Below are positions 11,890-22,794 of a stretch of DNA of 64,000 nt, piece by piece. Where the stretch lies: contig JACTAT010000151.1 of the NCBI GenBank assembly GCA_014526335.1, forward strand, positions 310,001-374,000, written 5' to 3'. A program made the translations under genes and the position numbers. Each line of letters starts with the position of its first letter. The first letter of the stretch is position 1. A model generated the notes under the pieces. It was not told the DNA's origin, made no database searches, and saw nothing but the letters and a program-made list of their open reading frames with translations. This DNA is from Chrysaora quinquecirrha (Eukaryota; Cnidaria; Scyphozoa; Semaeostomeae; Pelagiidae).

Positions 11890-12751
11890 TTAAGAAGAAA
11901 CTTTTTCCCAGCCACCATGTATGTATAACTTCAGGCCTCTTTCGACGCACTTTGTAAAGACTTCTGGCAGAACAGCTCTGCGATAAAAGTAGTTCAGCTG
12001 AGGAAGAAGAGAATGGTGAACAAAATTTTCATCATAAGAAATTTGTTGGATGAATATTGGCTGACTATCTGCAAACCACACCACCAGATCAACTCTTCTC
12101 AATCCTGAACAAAACATCTGACCTTGAATTTGGTAGTAATAGGCATGATTCTTTTTCAGTCCCACCACATCTGTCTTTTTAAGAAAAAACTCTTATCTGC
12201 AACAGCATCTTTGAGAGAAGATGAAAACTTAGAATACGGGGATTTGATTTCAACTCCCCAAGAATCTTGACCATGCCTGACAATGCCATCCAAGGATTCA
12301 CCAACTGCTTGAAACAATAAGACCAGCCTCTTCAATAAGAACTTTCTGAAAACCCTTATGAACCATTGTTTTCAAATATAATGATCGAACACGTGACTCA
12401 TATGCTTGTCCGTGCTGGGTGCTTGGGGTTGAAAATGACGAATAAAACATTGACTTTAATTTTGATGATGGCTCTACAGTATTTACAGCAGCGGATTTGA
12501 AATTAGATGCAGTAATTCGGTATAACCTATGATGTCTCCATGATAAATTTGTGGATTGACCATGGGTAGCTTTTTCAATTTCAGATACAACTGTTGATTT
12601 GATGTGCATGTTCTTCATGGTGTGGTAGTCCACCATTTCTTTGAAATTTAAACATGAAATATCATAATCATCACTGAATGCAATTGAATCATCAGAGCAA
12701 GAAACAGATAACTTTACAAAAGAGCCTTGAAAAGGGAATCCAAAGAATCAA
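11890..12751 (-). pseudogene. YqaJ-type nuclease protein, copy A (truncated at assembly gap)
   Basis: This is a minus-strand copy of the gene at 20909-21745, almost base-identical but broken. An 11-base deletion near 12304 removes the SFVGES segment before the nuclease motif, and a one-base loss near 12174 shifts the frame again. Recognisable parts are RLYRITASNF, WGVEIKSPYS-type sequence and YYYQIQGQMF. The 5' part runs into the N gap at 12752. See copy B for function. Confidence 0.85.
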
Positions 12752-13251
12752 NNNNNNNNNNNNNNNNNNNNNNNNNNNNNNNNNNNNNNNNNNNNNNNNN
12801 NNNNNNNNNNNNNNNNNNNNNNNNNNNNNNNNNNNNNNNNNNNNNNNNNNNNNNNNNNNNNNNNNNNNNNNNNNNNNNNNNNNNNNNNNNNNNNNNNNNN
12901 NNNNNNNNNNNNNNNNNNNNNNNNNNNNNNNNNNNNNNNNNNNNNNNNNNNNNNNNNNNNNNNNNNNNNNNNNNNNNNNNNNNNNNNNNNNNNNNNNNNN
13001 NNNNNNNNNNNNNNNNNNNNNNNNNNNNNNNNNNNNNNNNNNNNNNNNNNNNNNNNNNNNNNNNNNNNNNNNNNNNNNNNNNNNNNNNNNNNNNNNNNNN
13101 NNNNNNNNNNNNNNNNNNNNNNNNNNNNNNNNNNNNNNNNNNNNNNNNNNNNNNNNNNNNNNNNNNNNNNNNNNNNNNNNNNNNNNNNNNNNNNNNNNNN
13201 NNNNNNNNNNNNNNNNNNNNNNNNNNNNNNNNNNNNNNNNNNNNNNNNNNN
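12752..13251. other. Assembly gap, exactly 500 Ns
   Basis: A run of exactly 500 N, a conventional placeholder length, so the true size is unknown. It interrupts YqaJ copy A at the same place where copy B continues at 21741. Confidence 0.99.
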
Positions 13252-13323
13252 CAAAAAATTGAAAATTCCCTCACAGAAACATTTTGACTTCAGCTTCAAA
13301 TTCAGCACCTTCATTTTAGTTTT

Positions 13324-13525
13324 AAGGCAAATTTTTACACCCCTTGTCCTTACAATATTACTTTCTTAGCAATTAGAAAATAGAAAAACTCTAAAGGATT
13401 TGACTGTGAAAAATCGCTCAGGGTGAAATTTTACACCCTCAGTCAGTTTTCACGGTCAAATCCCTTACAAATTATCAAATCATCATAATCGCTATAAAAC
13501 GACAAGTGGCGTAAAAATTTGCCTC
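13324..13525. mobile_element. About 200-bp foldback (inverted-repeat) element
   Basis: The outer arms AGGCAAATTTTTACnCC pair inverted (13326 on; 13524 backwards). The inner arms AAGGATTTGACTGTGAAAA and TTTTCACGGTCAAATCCCTT pair around CAGGGTG/CACCCT near 13424. No coding capacity. It resembles a small non-autonomous MITE, with no clear target duplication. Confidence 0.6.
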
Positions 13526-14165
13526 AACACAAAAACGGAGGTGCTGAAACTAAACTGCTGGGCGCTCAGACTAAAGGGAACAACTACAAAATCAATTCAT
13601 TTCAACGTAAGCGAAAGTTAGGGACTTATGTATTAAGTCTACTTATAACTGACAACGCCATATGTGTATGGAAACGAGACTTGTGCATGGGACTGAGGCT
13701 GTCAAAGCTAAATTTTTCAATGCTCGCGCAATAGGCTTATTACACGAGTCACAGTTCCGTTCATAAAATCTAGAGTCTTGGACAAAATATTTCCGGACTG
13801 TTTGTGATTGATGTTAACATTCCAATTTGCCCCCTCCCCACCAATCAATGTTGTTGTATTGTAATATTTCAGGGAGAATGCCTCTGCTTCCATCCAGCCA
13901 CAAATTCAAAGCCAATAACAACATTGATCTAAGGGGAAGGGGGGCTTGAGATCCATCAGAACTCCGTAATTTATGTCCAATATTGTAGATCAACAACAAC
14001 AGCAACTAGCTAAACTGAGACTCCTATCCTTACAATGTTCAAAAGCGGCCAGTTTTAGATCAAACTCCTCCTCCAAATTCGAATGTTTTGATCAAAATTG
14101 TATTTACCATTTCGTTTCGCTGCACATTGATTGGTTAGATTTTATCCTATTGTTCCATGTGACGA
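13526..14165. other. Gene-free stretch between foldback element and transposase copy B
   Basis: Short open frames only. No homology to the neighbouring elements was noticed before about 14165, where similarity to 9590 onward begins. Confidence 0.4.
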
Positions 14166-14660
14166 AAAATCAAATTTGGATGCGACATTTTCAATATAAA
14201 AAAGATGGTACGCCAACGGACCTACATTTTTCACGTTTGCCCAAAAGAACCCAAGAAAGAATCAATGGTGTAATTTGATTAAAAGATGCGATGGTTTTGA
14301 TGGATTTAAGGTCACTCCGCATACTGTTGTGTGTGAACAGCATTTCAAGGGCACAGACATAAAGAAGAATCCACTGCGCTGGAAGTTAGTTGCTGATGCG
14401 GCTCCTTCATTGAAGCTATGTTAATCCGCAGACCACCACCACACGGATGAAGCGTGAATTGCCCAAAGATTGCTCTGGCTCTGCATTTCTCAACCCTCAA
14501 CCTTCCTCATCAACTACACCCGATACTTGCTTTGAAGAACATTTTGGTTTGCCTGATATTTCTGTGGAAGGAATGTCATCTAAAGCACAAACAAGCAACA
14601 CCCAGACTGCTTTTTCTTTTGTCAAGGCCCCAGTTTACTTGGATGATGGTAAAGATGAAC
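14166..14660 (+). pseudogene. THAP/DDE transposase copy B, part 1 (THAP region)
   Basis: Matches 9590-10070 of copy A, with roughly one change per 8-15 bases. It lacks the first THAP cysteine segment and carries the same frame break after INGVI (14276-14278). The THAP remnant and the proline/serine-rich linker (SSTTPDTCFEEHFGLPDIS) are readable. It is cut at about 14660 by a 1.5-kb insert. Confidence 0.8.
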
Positions 14661-15711
14661 ATCTCTATTACTAATATTCTTATTATGCAAATGAGTTGCC
14701 CCATTGTTTAGGCCCTTTATTCGATTACACAAGAAAGGCTTTTTCCTGAGCCACCTAGAGATGCGCTTTTTTCTTTAATCGATCCCGTTTTTGGCCGGAC
14801 ACTGTTTAAAGATTTTGCTAAGCGTTTTGAAACCTATAAGTTGGTTAAAATTTCGATTTTCTCTCCGCTCAAAAAAGTTTGGATTTTGATGGCGGCCATC
14901 TATTGTGTTCCCTTCACTGCACGCACCGTGATTCTTTTGTCCTGCGGAAGTTTTTTTCCTATTTGCTCAGTTGATGTTGACATGAGCTGAAATTTACAGC
15001 TAAAATTACTTAGTATTTCCAATGGAGGAAACATTCAAAATTTACTCGATTTTTACTCAAAAATCTTGCTGTAAAATTCTCCTAAAATTTCTGCAGCAGT
15101 TGGACATTATTTCTGCTGTTGATTCCACAAATATTCTCAAGATTTATCATGCATCCCAACTCTTTTGTTGTCTCTAAAAAACATTTCTTAGAGGTCAAAC
15201 GAAACGGATTCATTTTGGAATCTTACTGATATTTTTTCAGGTTTCAAGAAGAGTTCTTGCTTTGAAAGCTCCAGAAATCGCCAGGGTAAGAATTGTGTTT
15301 TTCTGTTTCGTCTACAATTTTTCTACTGATAACGCACAGTTGAAAATATTAATGCACCTTGCATGCAACGCAATGGAAAAAACTCGTAGGGCCTATAGGC
15401 CTACCCTATGAAACTCAAAGGCCTAAAATTTTTTGGGTTCTTTTAAAAAGTCAGAGTTTGAACACAAAAAAGTTGACATTTAGTGAGATAGACTATTTGT
15501 TGCTGATGTAGGAAGTTTGAAATTGAAGTTTTGGAGTTTTTTGTAGGATGATGTGGGAAGAGTTTTGAACTTACCAGGCATTAATTTTGCATGTAATAGG
15601 ATTTCAAGTGCAGACAGGTCATATAAACATTTTGTTACATTATAGTTCAAGTAGATGGAACACAGTCAAAGATTTCCATCACCTCCATGTATATCACTTG
15701 CTCACAATGAT

Positions 15712-15785
15712 ATGGTCATGATGATGATAATGATGATGACCATAGTGATGATCATAGTGATGATTGTGATGATGATGACAATAAT
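15712..15785. repeat. Degenerate ATG/GATGAT microsatellite
   Basis: Irregular GATGATAATGATGATGACC units about 75 bases long. It gives a Met/Ile-rich spurious frame. Confidence 0.8.
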
Positions 15786-15852
15786 GTTCTTTTTTTGTCC
15801 ACAGTTTAATACCCTTTTATCAATTCTCCAATGTGTTAACCATTACAAGTAG

Positions 15853-15950
15853 ACTAGCTTTTTAACTTGATGCCCGCGATGCGGGCAAGCTTTTTACCTT
15901 GACACCAACAATGCGGGTGAGTTCTTACCTTGACACCCGCTATGCGGGTG
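15853..15950. repeat. Three tandem hairpin repeats of 31-32 bp
   Basis: Units begin TTTTAACTTGATGCCCGC, TTTTACCTTGACACCAAC and TCTTACCTTGACACCCGC. The first and third contain perfect mini-hairpins (GCCCGC-GAT-GCGGGC and ACCCGC-TAT-GCGGGT). The middle unit has lost the left arm. Confidence 0.75.
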
Positions 15951-16192
15951 AATATTAGTACCAGTTTAGCCTTGGAAAGACAAGATACCACTCAGCTGCC
16001 TTTTAACTTGCTGCCTTTTAACTTGCAGCCTTCTGACCTTCGCTAGAGTCCGGGGAGGTTGTGGAATGCCATGGGGAGCTAACCTCCCTGGACTCTAGCG
16101 AAAGTTCAGAAGGCTGCAAGTTAAAAGGCAGCAAGTTAAAAGGCAGCTGAGTGGTATCTTGTCTTTCCAAGGCTAAACTGGTACTAATATTC
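15950..16192. repeat. 243-bp near-perfect palindrome
   Basis: The left arm from GAATATTAGTACCAGTTTAG and the right arm ending CTAAACTGGTACTAATATTC are reverse complements over about 110 bases each, around a short centre (about 16062-16078). Within each arm CTGCCTTTTAACTTG is itself tandemly doubled. Only a few mismatches are visible, so it is young or maintained. Confidence 0.9.
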
Positions 16193-16193
16193 A

Positions 16194-16316
16194 TCATATG
16201 ACTAATAATCTTATGACAGATTACTGCTACGCACCTCCTCCACCTTGAAATGAGACAACGGAATATGTTAATCTGCAAAAGAAAGTTGTTGAACTATCCC
16301 GCAAGGTTACTGAATC
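16194..16316 (+). pseudogene. THAP/DDE transposase copy B, part 2 (coiled-coil region)
   Basis: Matches copy A 10077-10203 (YVNLQKKVxELSRKVTE), with one nonsense change (TGA at about 16245). It is interrupted at about 16316 by the second insert. Confidence 0.8.
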
Positions 16317-16473
16317 CACCTTTTCATGATAATTTGCAAGGCGCACGTGGCTTGAAAATTCTGCGCTCTGATTGGCTGGTAGTAAAGTTTGGACAAACTT
16401 TCGCGTGTTTTGCTAGAGTTCTGTGTGTTCAATGCTCGAAAGTCGTTTACGTGCTTCTGGTATTCTCAAGAAA

Positions 16474-18097
16474 ATGGTAAAAACTTGCTCTTATGGATCA
16501 TGTAAAAGTGACACAAGAAAAGCTAAGTCATCAGCAATGGTAAATAGATATGGAGAGGCGGTCAAATTTTTACACTTTCCAGGGAAAGTAAGGAGTGCAG
16601 CAAAGGCCGAAAAGTGGATTCATGCTTGTCGCCGGCCTACCTCTCAGCTGTCACTGAGAAAACTTCTGTATCACCACTACGTTTGCTCCTTGCATTTCGT
16701 TGGTGAAAATGGACCTTCCGATAAATACCCAGACCCACTTCCAGCCACCATGTCTGTTGAAAATCGAGAGAAGTTGGAAAGAGTTTTCCAAAAAGGTACG
16801 GAAAGCACCCACTTTCTAGGCCAGTGCAAGCCGATGTCAGTAACGATGAAGACAGCAATGTTGGTCTGCATAAGAATGTGAAATTTTCTGTAGAAAAAGA
16901 AAACGAAGTTGCAGAAATTCTTGGTGAGATGCCGAAAATGTCCAAAGAATTGCAAGCCAAACTTGGTAAATCAGCAGCAGAAGACTTACTCTTTTTCGTG
17001 GATAGTTGTTATATGGAAGCTTTGCAGGTGCAGCCTGCCAGGCAAGAGAAGGACGATCTGAATGAAGCAATCTACGAGAGTTCTGATTCAGCTATGGAAG
17101 GTGGAAATGAAAATATTCAGTCATCTGACCAAAAACATCAAAACCACAAACCAGATGAAAGAACCAGGTTTCGAAACACTTTTGTCAGCATCATTCTTGC
17201 CAACCCTATGTATTATGTTGGGGTAAAATCCAAGGAACTGCTTGAGTATATTTTTTCTTTGGTGAGTGCAAAGGCAAGCAGACTGCAATTTTGGCGTGGC
17301 AAGCGCCTGAAAAGCGAAGAAGGGTTAGGCAGCGTGGCCTCAGTATATGTGAGGAGTTTCTGCTGACCCTCACTCGAAACAGAAAGGGGAACTGACAACA
17401 AAATGATAGCTGATCTTTTTGGAATCTCAGCAACTTTAGCCAGTAATATTTTTATAACAAGGAATCTGTTTTTGTCACAAGAACTAAAGTTTCTTAGAAG
17501 ATTTCCATCAGTCAAACAAAATGAGAAACATCTTCTTGAAGCAGTTTTGAAGAAGAATGGTGAACCAAAAGAATTTGTCAAGGGTCTGCGCACCGTTATT
17601 GATGCAGTTGAATTGGAATGTGAGTCCCCCAGTCTTCCTGCAGCACAAAAACAACTTTATAGCTCATATAAAAATGATAATACTTATAAACTGCTTATTG
17701 GATGCAACACAAATGACTACATAAATTATACATCTGATTTGTGGCTCTGTAATGTTTCAGACAAAGATCTGGTAGAGAAATCTGGATTTTTGGACTGTCT
17801 CAAACCTGGTGACAAAGTTATGGCTGATAAAGGCTTTCAAATAAGAGGAATGTTGGCTCTACGGGGCAGCTACTTTCATATGCCCCCTCTTTAAAACAAA
17901 GAACACTTAAGCCAAAGGGGTCAACCAAAGCCAGAAAAGTCTCTAACATCAGAATACATATTGAGAGGGCAATAAGAAGATTAAAAACGTACAAAATTGT
18001 GAGCAACCCTCAGAAAATGACACAGAAAAGCCATATGGACAGCATTGTATCAGTTTGTGTTTCCTTAGCAAATTTGTGTAATAATTTGGTAAATTAA
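16474..18097 (+). pseudogene. THAP/DDE transposase of the nested element
   Basis: Starts MVKTCSYGSCKSDTRK with a full THAP motif (CSYGSC, then KFLHFP, W, CSLHF). The frame shifts near 16795, then continues through an acidic linker to SKELLEYIFSLVSAKASRLQFWRG. Another frameshift near 17350 leads to the helix-turn-helix-like MIADLFGISATLASNIFITRN and a DDE_Tnp_4 core: KVMADKGFQIRG, and after a further shift near 17888, IRIHIERAIRRLKTYKI. The first catalytic Asp position reads TVIDAVELECESP, a diverged form of DFTEIF. At least three frameshifts make it a pseudogene. Confidence 0.8.
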
Positions 18098-18163
18098 ATT
18101 CAGATATCTGGTACTATATTTCTCATCAATATTGTTCAAAATTCTGTTTTTAAATATCTATGA

Positions 18164-18890
18164 TTAATTTGTATTTGCAATATTGTTCATAGCATACTGT
18201 CTGATCAGAGTTCTTTCAATGCCTACCACTTCTTGATGAAACCAAGCAGTGCGATCTTTATGGCAAAACTTACTACTGTCTTGAACATAGCATTCAAATA
18301 TTCCAGGTTCTAGGAATTTTGCAATGTTCAGCAGCAAGTATATTCCAAAGTCTGTGCTGTTGTTTTGTTGTGGCACCTTCATGACATATCTGGGTGCATC
18401 AAGCCAATCCAAACTGAACCTTCGTTTGTAAAAATTAAGTAGCAGTTCTATATGCTCCCTTCTTGTGATAACTCCACCACGAGAATGGCTCAAAGAATCC
18501 ATGACGATGATGCTTTTGCTTGAAAGAACCAAAACAAACCAATGACGATGTTGACATATTGGCACTATTGAAACACTGTTTGGTGAAACATTCTTAACAT
18601 AAGCAGATAGATTCGACCCTGCAGTAGGAGACCACACTGTGTCCTTCTTGTCTAGGCCATTGCCTTCCTTCCTTCTTTCTCCATCCATAACGAACCAAAG
18701 TTTGTACGACTTTGCACCAGATTTTGTCTCTGCTATCATAGTTGGTTTGACACTTCCAACAAACACAAAGTGCCCACTGTCCATTTTCTTTATTCGTAGC
18801 TCTTGGACGTATCCATCTTGAAAAAGGCCATATTCTTCGAATGCTTTGTACCAGGCTATTTTTTGTCTGTTGTAGTCACTTTATTTAAAG
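18164..18890 (-). pseudogene. Ulp1 (C48)-like protease domain fused to a SWIM-region N-part
   Basis: The frame begins upstream of the first ATG with FEEYGLFQDGYVQELRI. It runs through VFVGSVKPTMIAETKSGAKSY, which resembles the lead-in to the SWIM domain of YqaJ partners, and then a C48 fold: RHW with His81, IIVMDS with Asp96 and PQQNNSTDFG with Gln140 (numbering from the ATG at 18784). Where C48 peptidases have QxNxxDCG, this copy has DFG, so the catalytic Cys is Phe146 and the protein should be inactive as a protease. The frame itself is open for 206 codons. The family removes SUMO or ubiquitin-like modifiers. Confidence 0.75.
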
Positions 18891-19213
18891 ATCAAAAAAT
18901 TGAAAATGTCTTCAAAACCGAATGGTGGCACATGATCAAGTCTGCTCGTAAATTGATTTACTGGAATCATAAACGGATCTGGCACTCTGGTTCCTTTAAT
19001 AACGAGTCTTTCTTTCAGGTCGAGCTGGTCCTCATGGTGATCAACATTTTGGGGTAGGCCTAAGTTGACAGCAGCCTTTGCCAACAACAGCAAGTCTGCC
19101 TTTCTGCTGATCCCAACCGTTATTCCTTTGGAAATCAAGAAATGGCGCAGATCATAAACACTCCATTTTTCTAGATCACTTTCTTGTAGAAATTTACTTC
19201 CGAAATCTTCCAT
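18881..19213 (-). CDS. SAP-like DNA-binding N-terminal domain of the nested element's accessory protein
   Basis: Starts MEDFGSKFLQ and has a SAP-type helix-extended-helix: WSVYDLRHFLISKGITVG followed by RKADLLLLAKAA. The frame ends at 18881 just before the Ulp1-region frame, so a frameshift or intron near 18890 probably joins them. The start codon sits directly inside the right terminal repeat, as does the transposase ATG in the left one. SAP domains bind AT-rich DNA. Confidence 0.65.
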   Translation of the reverse strand: MEDFGSKFLQESDLEKWSVYDLRHFLISKGITVGISRKADLLLLAKAAVNLGLPQNVDHHEDQLDLKERLVIKGTRVPDPFMIPVNQFTSRLDHVPPFGFEDIFNFLIFK

Positions 19214-19306
19214 TTTCTTGAGGAGTGAGAAGCAAGTTAACGACTTTCAGCACTGAACACACAAAACTCCGATCAAAAGAGGCGCGAGTTTGTCCAAACT
19301 TTACTA

Positions 19307-20116
19307 ATTTCCCAACTTTTCTTCTCTCTAATCTGTTTTTGATTATTTGGCACCAAAGTTGGATAGTATGACAAACCAGACAGGCCAGAAGCACATAAGA
19401 GATCTCGACCAAAACACAAATTATCTCATTTTGAAGAGTTTGTTCTGGTTCTGATGCGCCTAAAAGTTGGTCTGTTTGTAAATGATCTTGCAGAAAGATT
19501 TAGCATTTCAAATGGCCATGTCTCAAAGATTTTTACAACTTGGATCAATTTCCTGTTTCATGAATTGCCTCTTCTCTTCCCTTTCCTATCTCAAGAGCAA
19601 ATTCAAAAGTTAATGCCCAAAGAATTTAAGATGTACCCATCCACAAGAATAATTATTGATTTCACTGAAATTTTTACAGAAGTTCCTTCATCAATGAAAG
19701 CCCAATCACAGACTTGGTCAGACTACAAGCACCACAACACCTGGAAAGCCCTTGTTGGAATATCTCCTACTGGTGCATTCACTTTTGTTTCCAAACTCTG
19801 GTCTGGACGTGTATCTGATAAAGAAATCACACAGAAATCTGGGCTCATCTCCCTTCTTGAACCAGGGGACAATGTCATGGCAGACCCTGGTTTCGATGTT
19901 GCTGACATCCTCCCAGCTGGTGTCACCCTGAATATTCCACCTTTCAAAGGCCACCGTTCACAACTAACACCAGAAGAGAGTGAAGAAACAGCCTGTATAG
20001 CTGCTGTCCGAATCCATGTCGAAAGAGCCATTGGAAGAGTGAAGAATTATCATATTCTTGATGGTGTTCTTCTCTCTCTCTTGCTAACCAAACTTTTGCA
20101 GTTTGCTGCATGTTAA
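19307..20116 (+). pseudogene. THAP/DDE transposase copy B, part 3 (catalytic domain)
   Basis: Resumes at NFPTFLLSNLFLIIW-type sequence (copy A 10285 on). From 19454 an open frame of 220 codons carries LAERFSISNGHVSKIFTTWI, IIIDFTEIF, the second Asp in MADPGFDV (Pro where copy A has Arg) and HVERAIGRVKNYHIL. Here the stretch that is frameshifted in copy A (near 10880) is intact. As a gene it is dead, because its 5' parts are separated by two inserts. Confidence 0.85.
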
Positions 20117-20908
20117 CAAACTGTTTACCATTTTTAGTTATGCCTGCCATATATAGTAAAACGAATAAGTAATAAAATAGTAAAGTGAATAAGTAATAAA
20201 ACAAGTAAACAAGTAAGAAACTAATACATGTTGTTGAAAAGAATAAAAAAATTAACAAAAATGTAACACATTATATTTGATTTATACATAGTTGTACTAC
20301 AAGTTTATAAGATAATACAATCATTTTTAAAAAGTAGCAAAACTATGAATAGCTTTAAGAAATTATCAGTACTGACTGATCAACATTAAGAAAATTTAGT
20401 TTTCTGATACACAAATAGTTATAGTTTTTAACAAATAGTTATTAACAAATAGTTAATACTTCTTATATAGGCCCGCCCCTTTTTGAAATTCCCCCTCTAA
20501 TGAATATCACAGAAAACCATGAAAAATATAATAAAACAGCAGTGTTCGTCAGAAGACATGTGGTATATTATCTATTGATTTCTTTGTGGTTGAAAAAAGA
20601 AAACAGTAAATCCCCATAAAAAGTCTTCATTTTTGTACCCCAACTTATTTTTGGGTGAACAATAAGCTGTTGTGTTTTCTTTTGTTTAAGAAATAGCATA
20701 AGTCTGCTTTTTATGCAGGTATTAACTACGCTTATGCTAACTACACACTAGATTATGGAACATGTATTAAAAACACTTAGTTACTTGTACATCATGTACA
20801 TTAATTTAGAACTTTCTTGCTATATATACACATTTATTTTAAGTCTGTACTATTAATGTTTTTATAATTAAGAAGAAAATTTTTCCCAGCCACCATATAT
20901 GTATAACT
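20117..20908. other. AT-rich spacer between convergent genes, copy B
   Basis: Nearly base-identical to 11107-11889, including the ATAAGTAATAAAA and AACAAATAGTTA repeats. No gene. Confidence 0.6.
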
Positions 20909-22698
20909 TCAGGCCTCTTTCAACGTGCTTGTAAAGACTTCTGGCAGAACAGCTCTGCGATAAAAGTAGTTCAGCTGAGGAAGAAGAGAATGGTGAACAA
21001 AATTTTCATCATAAGAAATTCGTTGGATGAATATTGGCTGACTATCTGCAAACCACACCACCAGATCAACTCTTCTCAATCCTGAACAAAACATCTGACC
21101 TTGAATTTGGTAGTAATAGGCATGATTCTTTTTCAGTCCCACCACATCTGTCGTTTTTAAGAAAAAACTCTTATCTGCAACAGCATCTTTGAGAGAAGAT
21201 GAAAACTTAGAATACGGGGATTTGATTTCAACTCCCCAAGAATCTTGACCATGCCTGACAATGCCATCCAAGGATTCACCAACAAAAGAATGACTGCTTG
21301 AAACAATAAGACCAGCCTCTTCAATAAGAACTTTCTGAAAACCCTTATGAACCATTGTTTTCAAATATAATGATCGAACACGTGACTCATATGCTTGTCC
21401 GTGCTGGGTGCTTGGGGTTGAAAATGACGAATAAAACATTGACTTTAATTTTGATGATGGCTCTACAGTATTTACAGCAGCGGATTTGAAATTAGATGCA
21501 GTAATTCGGTATAACCTATGATGTCTCCATGATAAATTTGTGGATTGACCATGGGTAGCTTTTTCAATTTCAGATACAACTGTTGATTTGATGTGCATGT
21601 TCTTCATGGTGTGGTAGTCCACCATTTCTTTGAAATTTAAACATGAAATATCATAATCATCACTGAATGCAATTGAATCATCAGAGCAAGAAACAGATAA
21701 CTTTACAAAAGAGCCTTGAAAAGGGGAATCCAAAGAATCAACCACTTCAGTTGCAATGGAAGCATTACTTTCTGAAAAGCTCCCAGGCTTTGAGTGAAAA
21801 GCAAAGAAACAGCTGAATGGTGCAGAAGAATCAAGTGACTGCTTCAGTTTTTCAAGCCTTTCTGCATTTAACCCTCATTGTAAAGATCTACCTGGATCAT
21901 GACAAACGTTCTTCGTTGCATTCAATTCATCTTGATTTCTCCCAAATCTAACTTTCTTGATTACAACTTCATCAATAGTTGCAGGAGAAACAGACCCAAA
22001 AGAAGCAGGGACATTCCAGGCTGAAAGCTTTGAAGTGCAGGAGACAGGTTTAGGGCATTTTTGGTAGCCTTTCCTATTGAAATCTTCCAGTGCAAAAAGA
22101 ACATCACCCGCATGATTGCAATTTCCAAGACCAGATACACCAGAACCAGCAGGACAAGTACATGCAGCACAGCAAACATCACCTGAATTATTATCTAGGA
22201 CTGACAGCACTTTTTACATGGTATACTTCATTGACACTTTCATACGAACATCAAAAAAAGTGTTACTGTCATCTTTTGCCACAGAAAATTTCTTTATGTA
22301 TCCTTCTTGTAGGCGGTACTTTTCAACTTGATATGCTTGAGCTTTGTGGTGCGAAGAACAAGGTAGTCAAATAGTTGAACAAAGGTGAAGACTGGAGTCC
22401 CTCAAAGATCTGATGTCCATGGCAAGTAGCTACATTTTTACTTGAACATGTCATCATACCTACAAATCACTTCATCAGCTGTTGCAAGCAGCTGCGGAGA
22501 GGAGACATCGACCTGAACTTGCTGTTTCAAGCGAGAGAAAATTGCGTAGGCCCGTAGTATTAGATCGGCCTTCAAACCAGATGTTTTCTCTTTGTAAGCA
22601 AGGAGAACTGTCTTTAACTGCTTGACCGTTAACTTGCGAAGGTCGTCTAGACAATCAACTATCTTGTCTTCAGGCAGCAAAGATTTGAATTGATCCAT
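20909..22698 (-). pseudogene. SAP-SWIM-YqaJ nuclease protein of the ISL2EU-like element, copy B
   Basis: Reading on the minus strand: a SAP-like domain (22698-22438; LRKLTVKQLKTVLLAYKEK), a linker with an in-frame stop near 22220, a SWIM zinc finger (22210-21875; ACTCPAG then GNCNHAGD), then the YqaJ nuclease domain (21745-20909). YqaJ motifs are RLYRITASNF, HGQAYESRVR, FVGESLDGIV, WGVEIKSPYS and YYYQIQGQMF, giving the expected Glu/Asp/Glu-x-Lys metal site. YqaJ domains are PD-(D/E)XK exonucleases related to lambda exonuclease; in these transposons the role is presumed help in transposition or repair. The 278-codon YqaJ frame is intact, while the 5' half carries stops and shifts. Confidence 0.85.
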
Positions 22699-22794
22699 TT
22701 TTTGGAAAATTCTCTAATTACTATGGAGAAGTTCAACTTTTGTCACTATGTTTCCGATGTTTCTGTGACCACTGGAGCGTCAGCCGTTTTTGTT

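Larger units (their letters stand above)
14661..16193. mobile_element. About 1.5-kb insert of unknown type inside transposase copy B
   Basis: Copy A is continuous where copy B is interrupted: GATGAAC ends at about 14660 and CATATGACTAATAATC resumes at about 16194. The insert has no clear ORF. It carries an ATGATG microsatellite (15716-15783), three 31-32-bp hairpin repeats (15853-15950) and a very long palindrome (15950-16192) at its right end. The order of features hints at a foldback or hairpin-ended element, but no family was recognised. Confidence 0.6.
16380..19306. mobile_element. Second THAP/DDE transposon with SAP-Ulp1 accessory gene, nested in copy B
   Basis: The terminal inverted repeats are about 95 bp: TAGTAAAGTTTGGACAAACT at 16380 on matches the reverse complement of 19306 backwards and extends to the AAGAAAATGG next to both start codons. 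It holds a plus-strand THAP/DDE transposase (16474-18097) and, convergent on the minus strand, a SAP plus Ulp1-like gene (19213-18164). It splits the host transposase copy B, and about 80 bases of host sequence around the insertion site are missing compared with copy A. Confidence 0.85.

Noticed and set aside
12678..13314. Open frames of about 190 codons on both strands
   Set aside because: They consist of the N gap.
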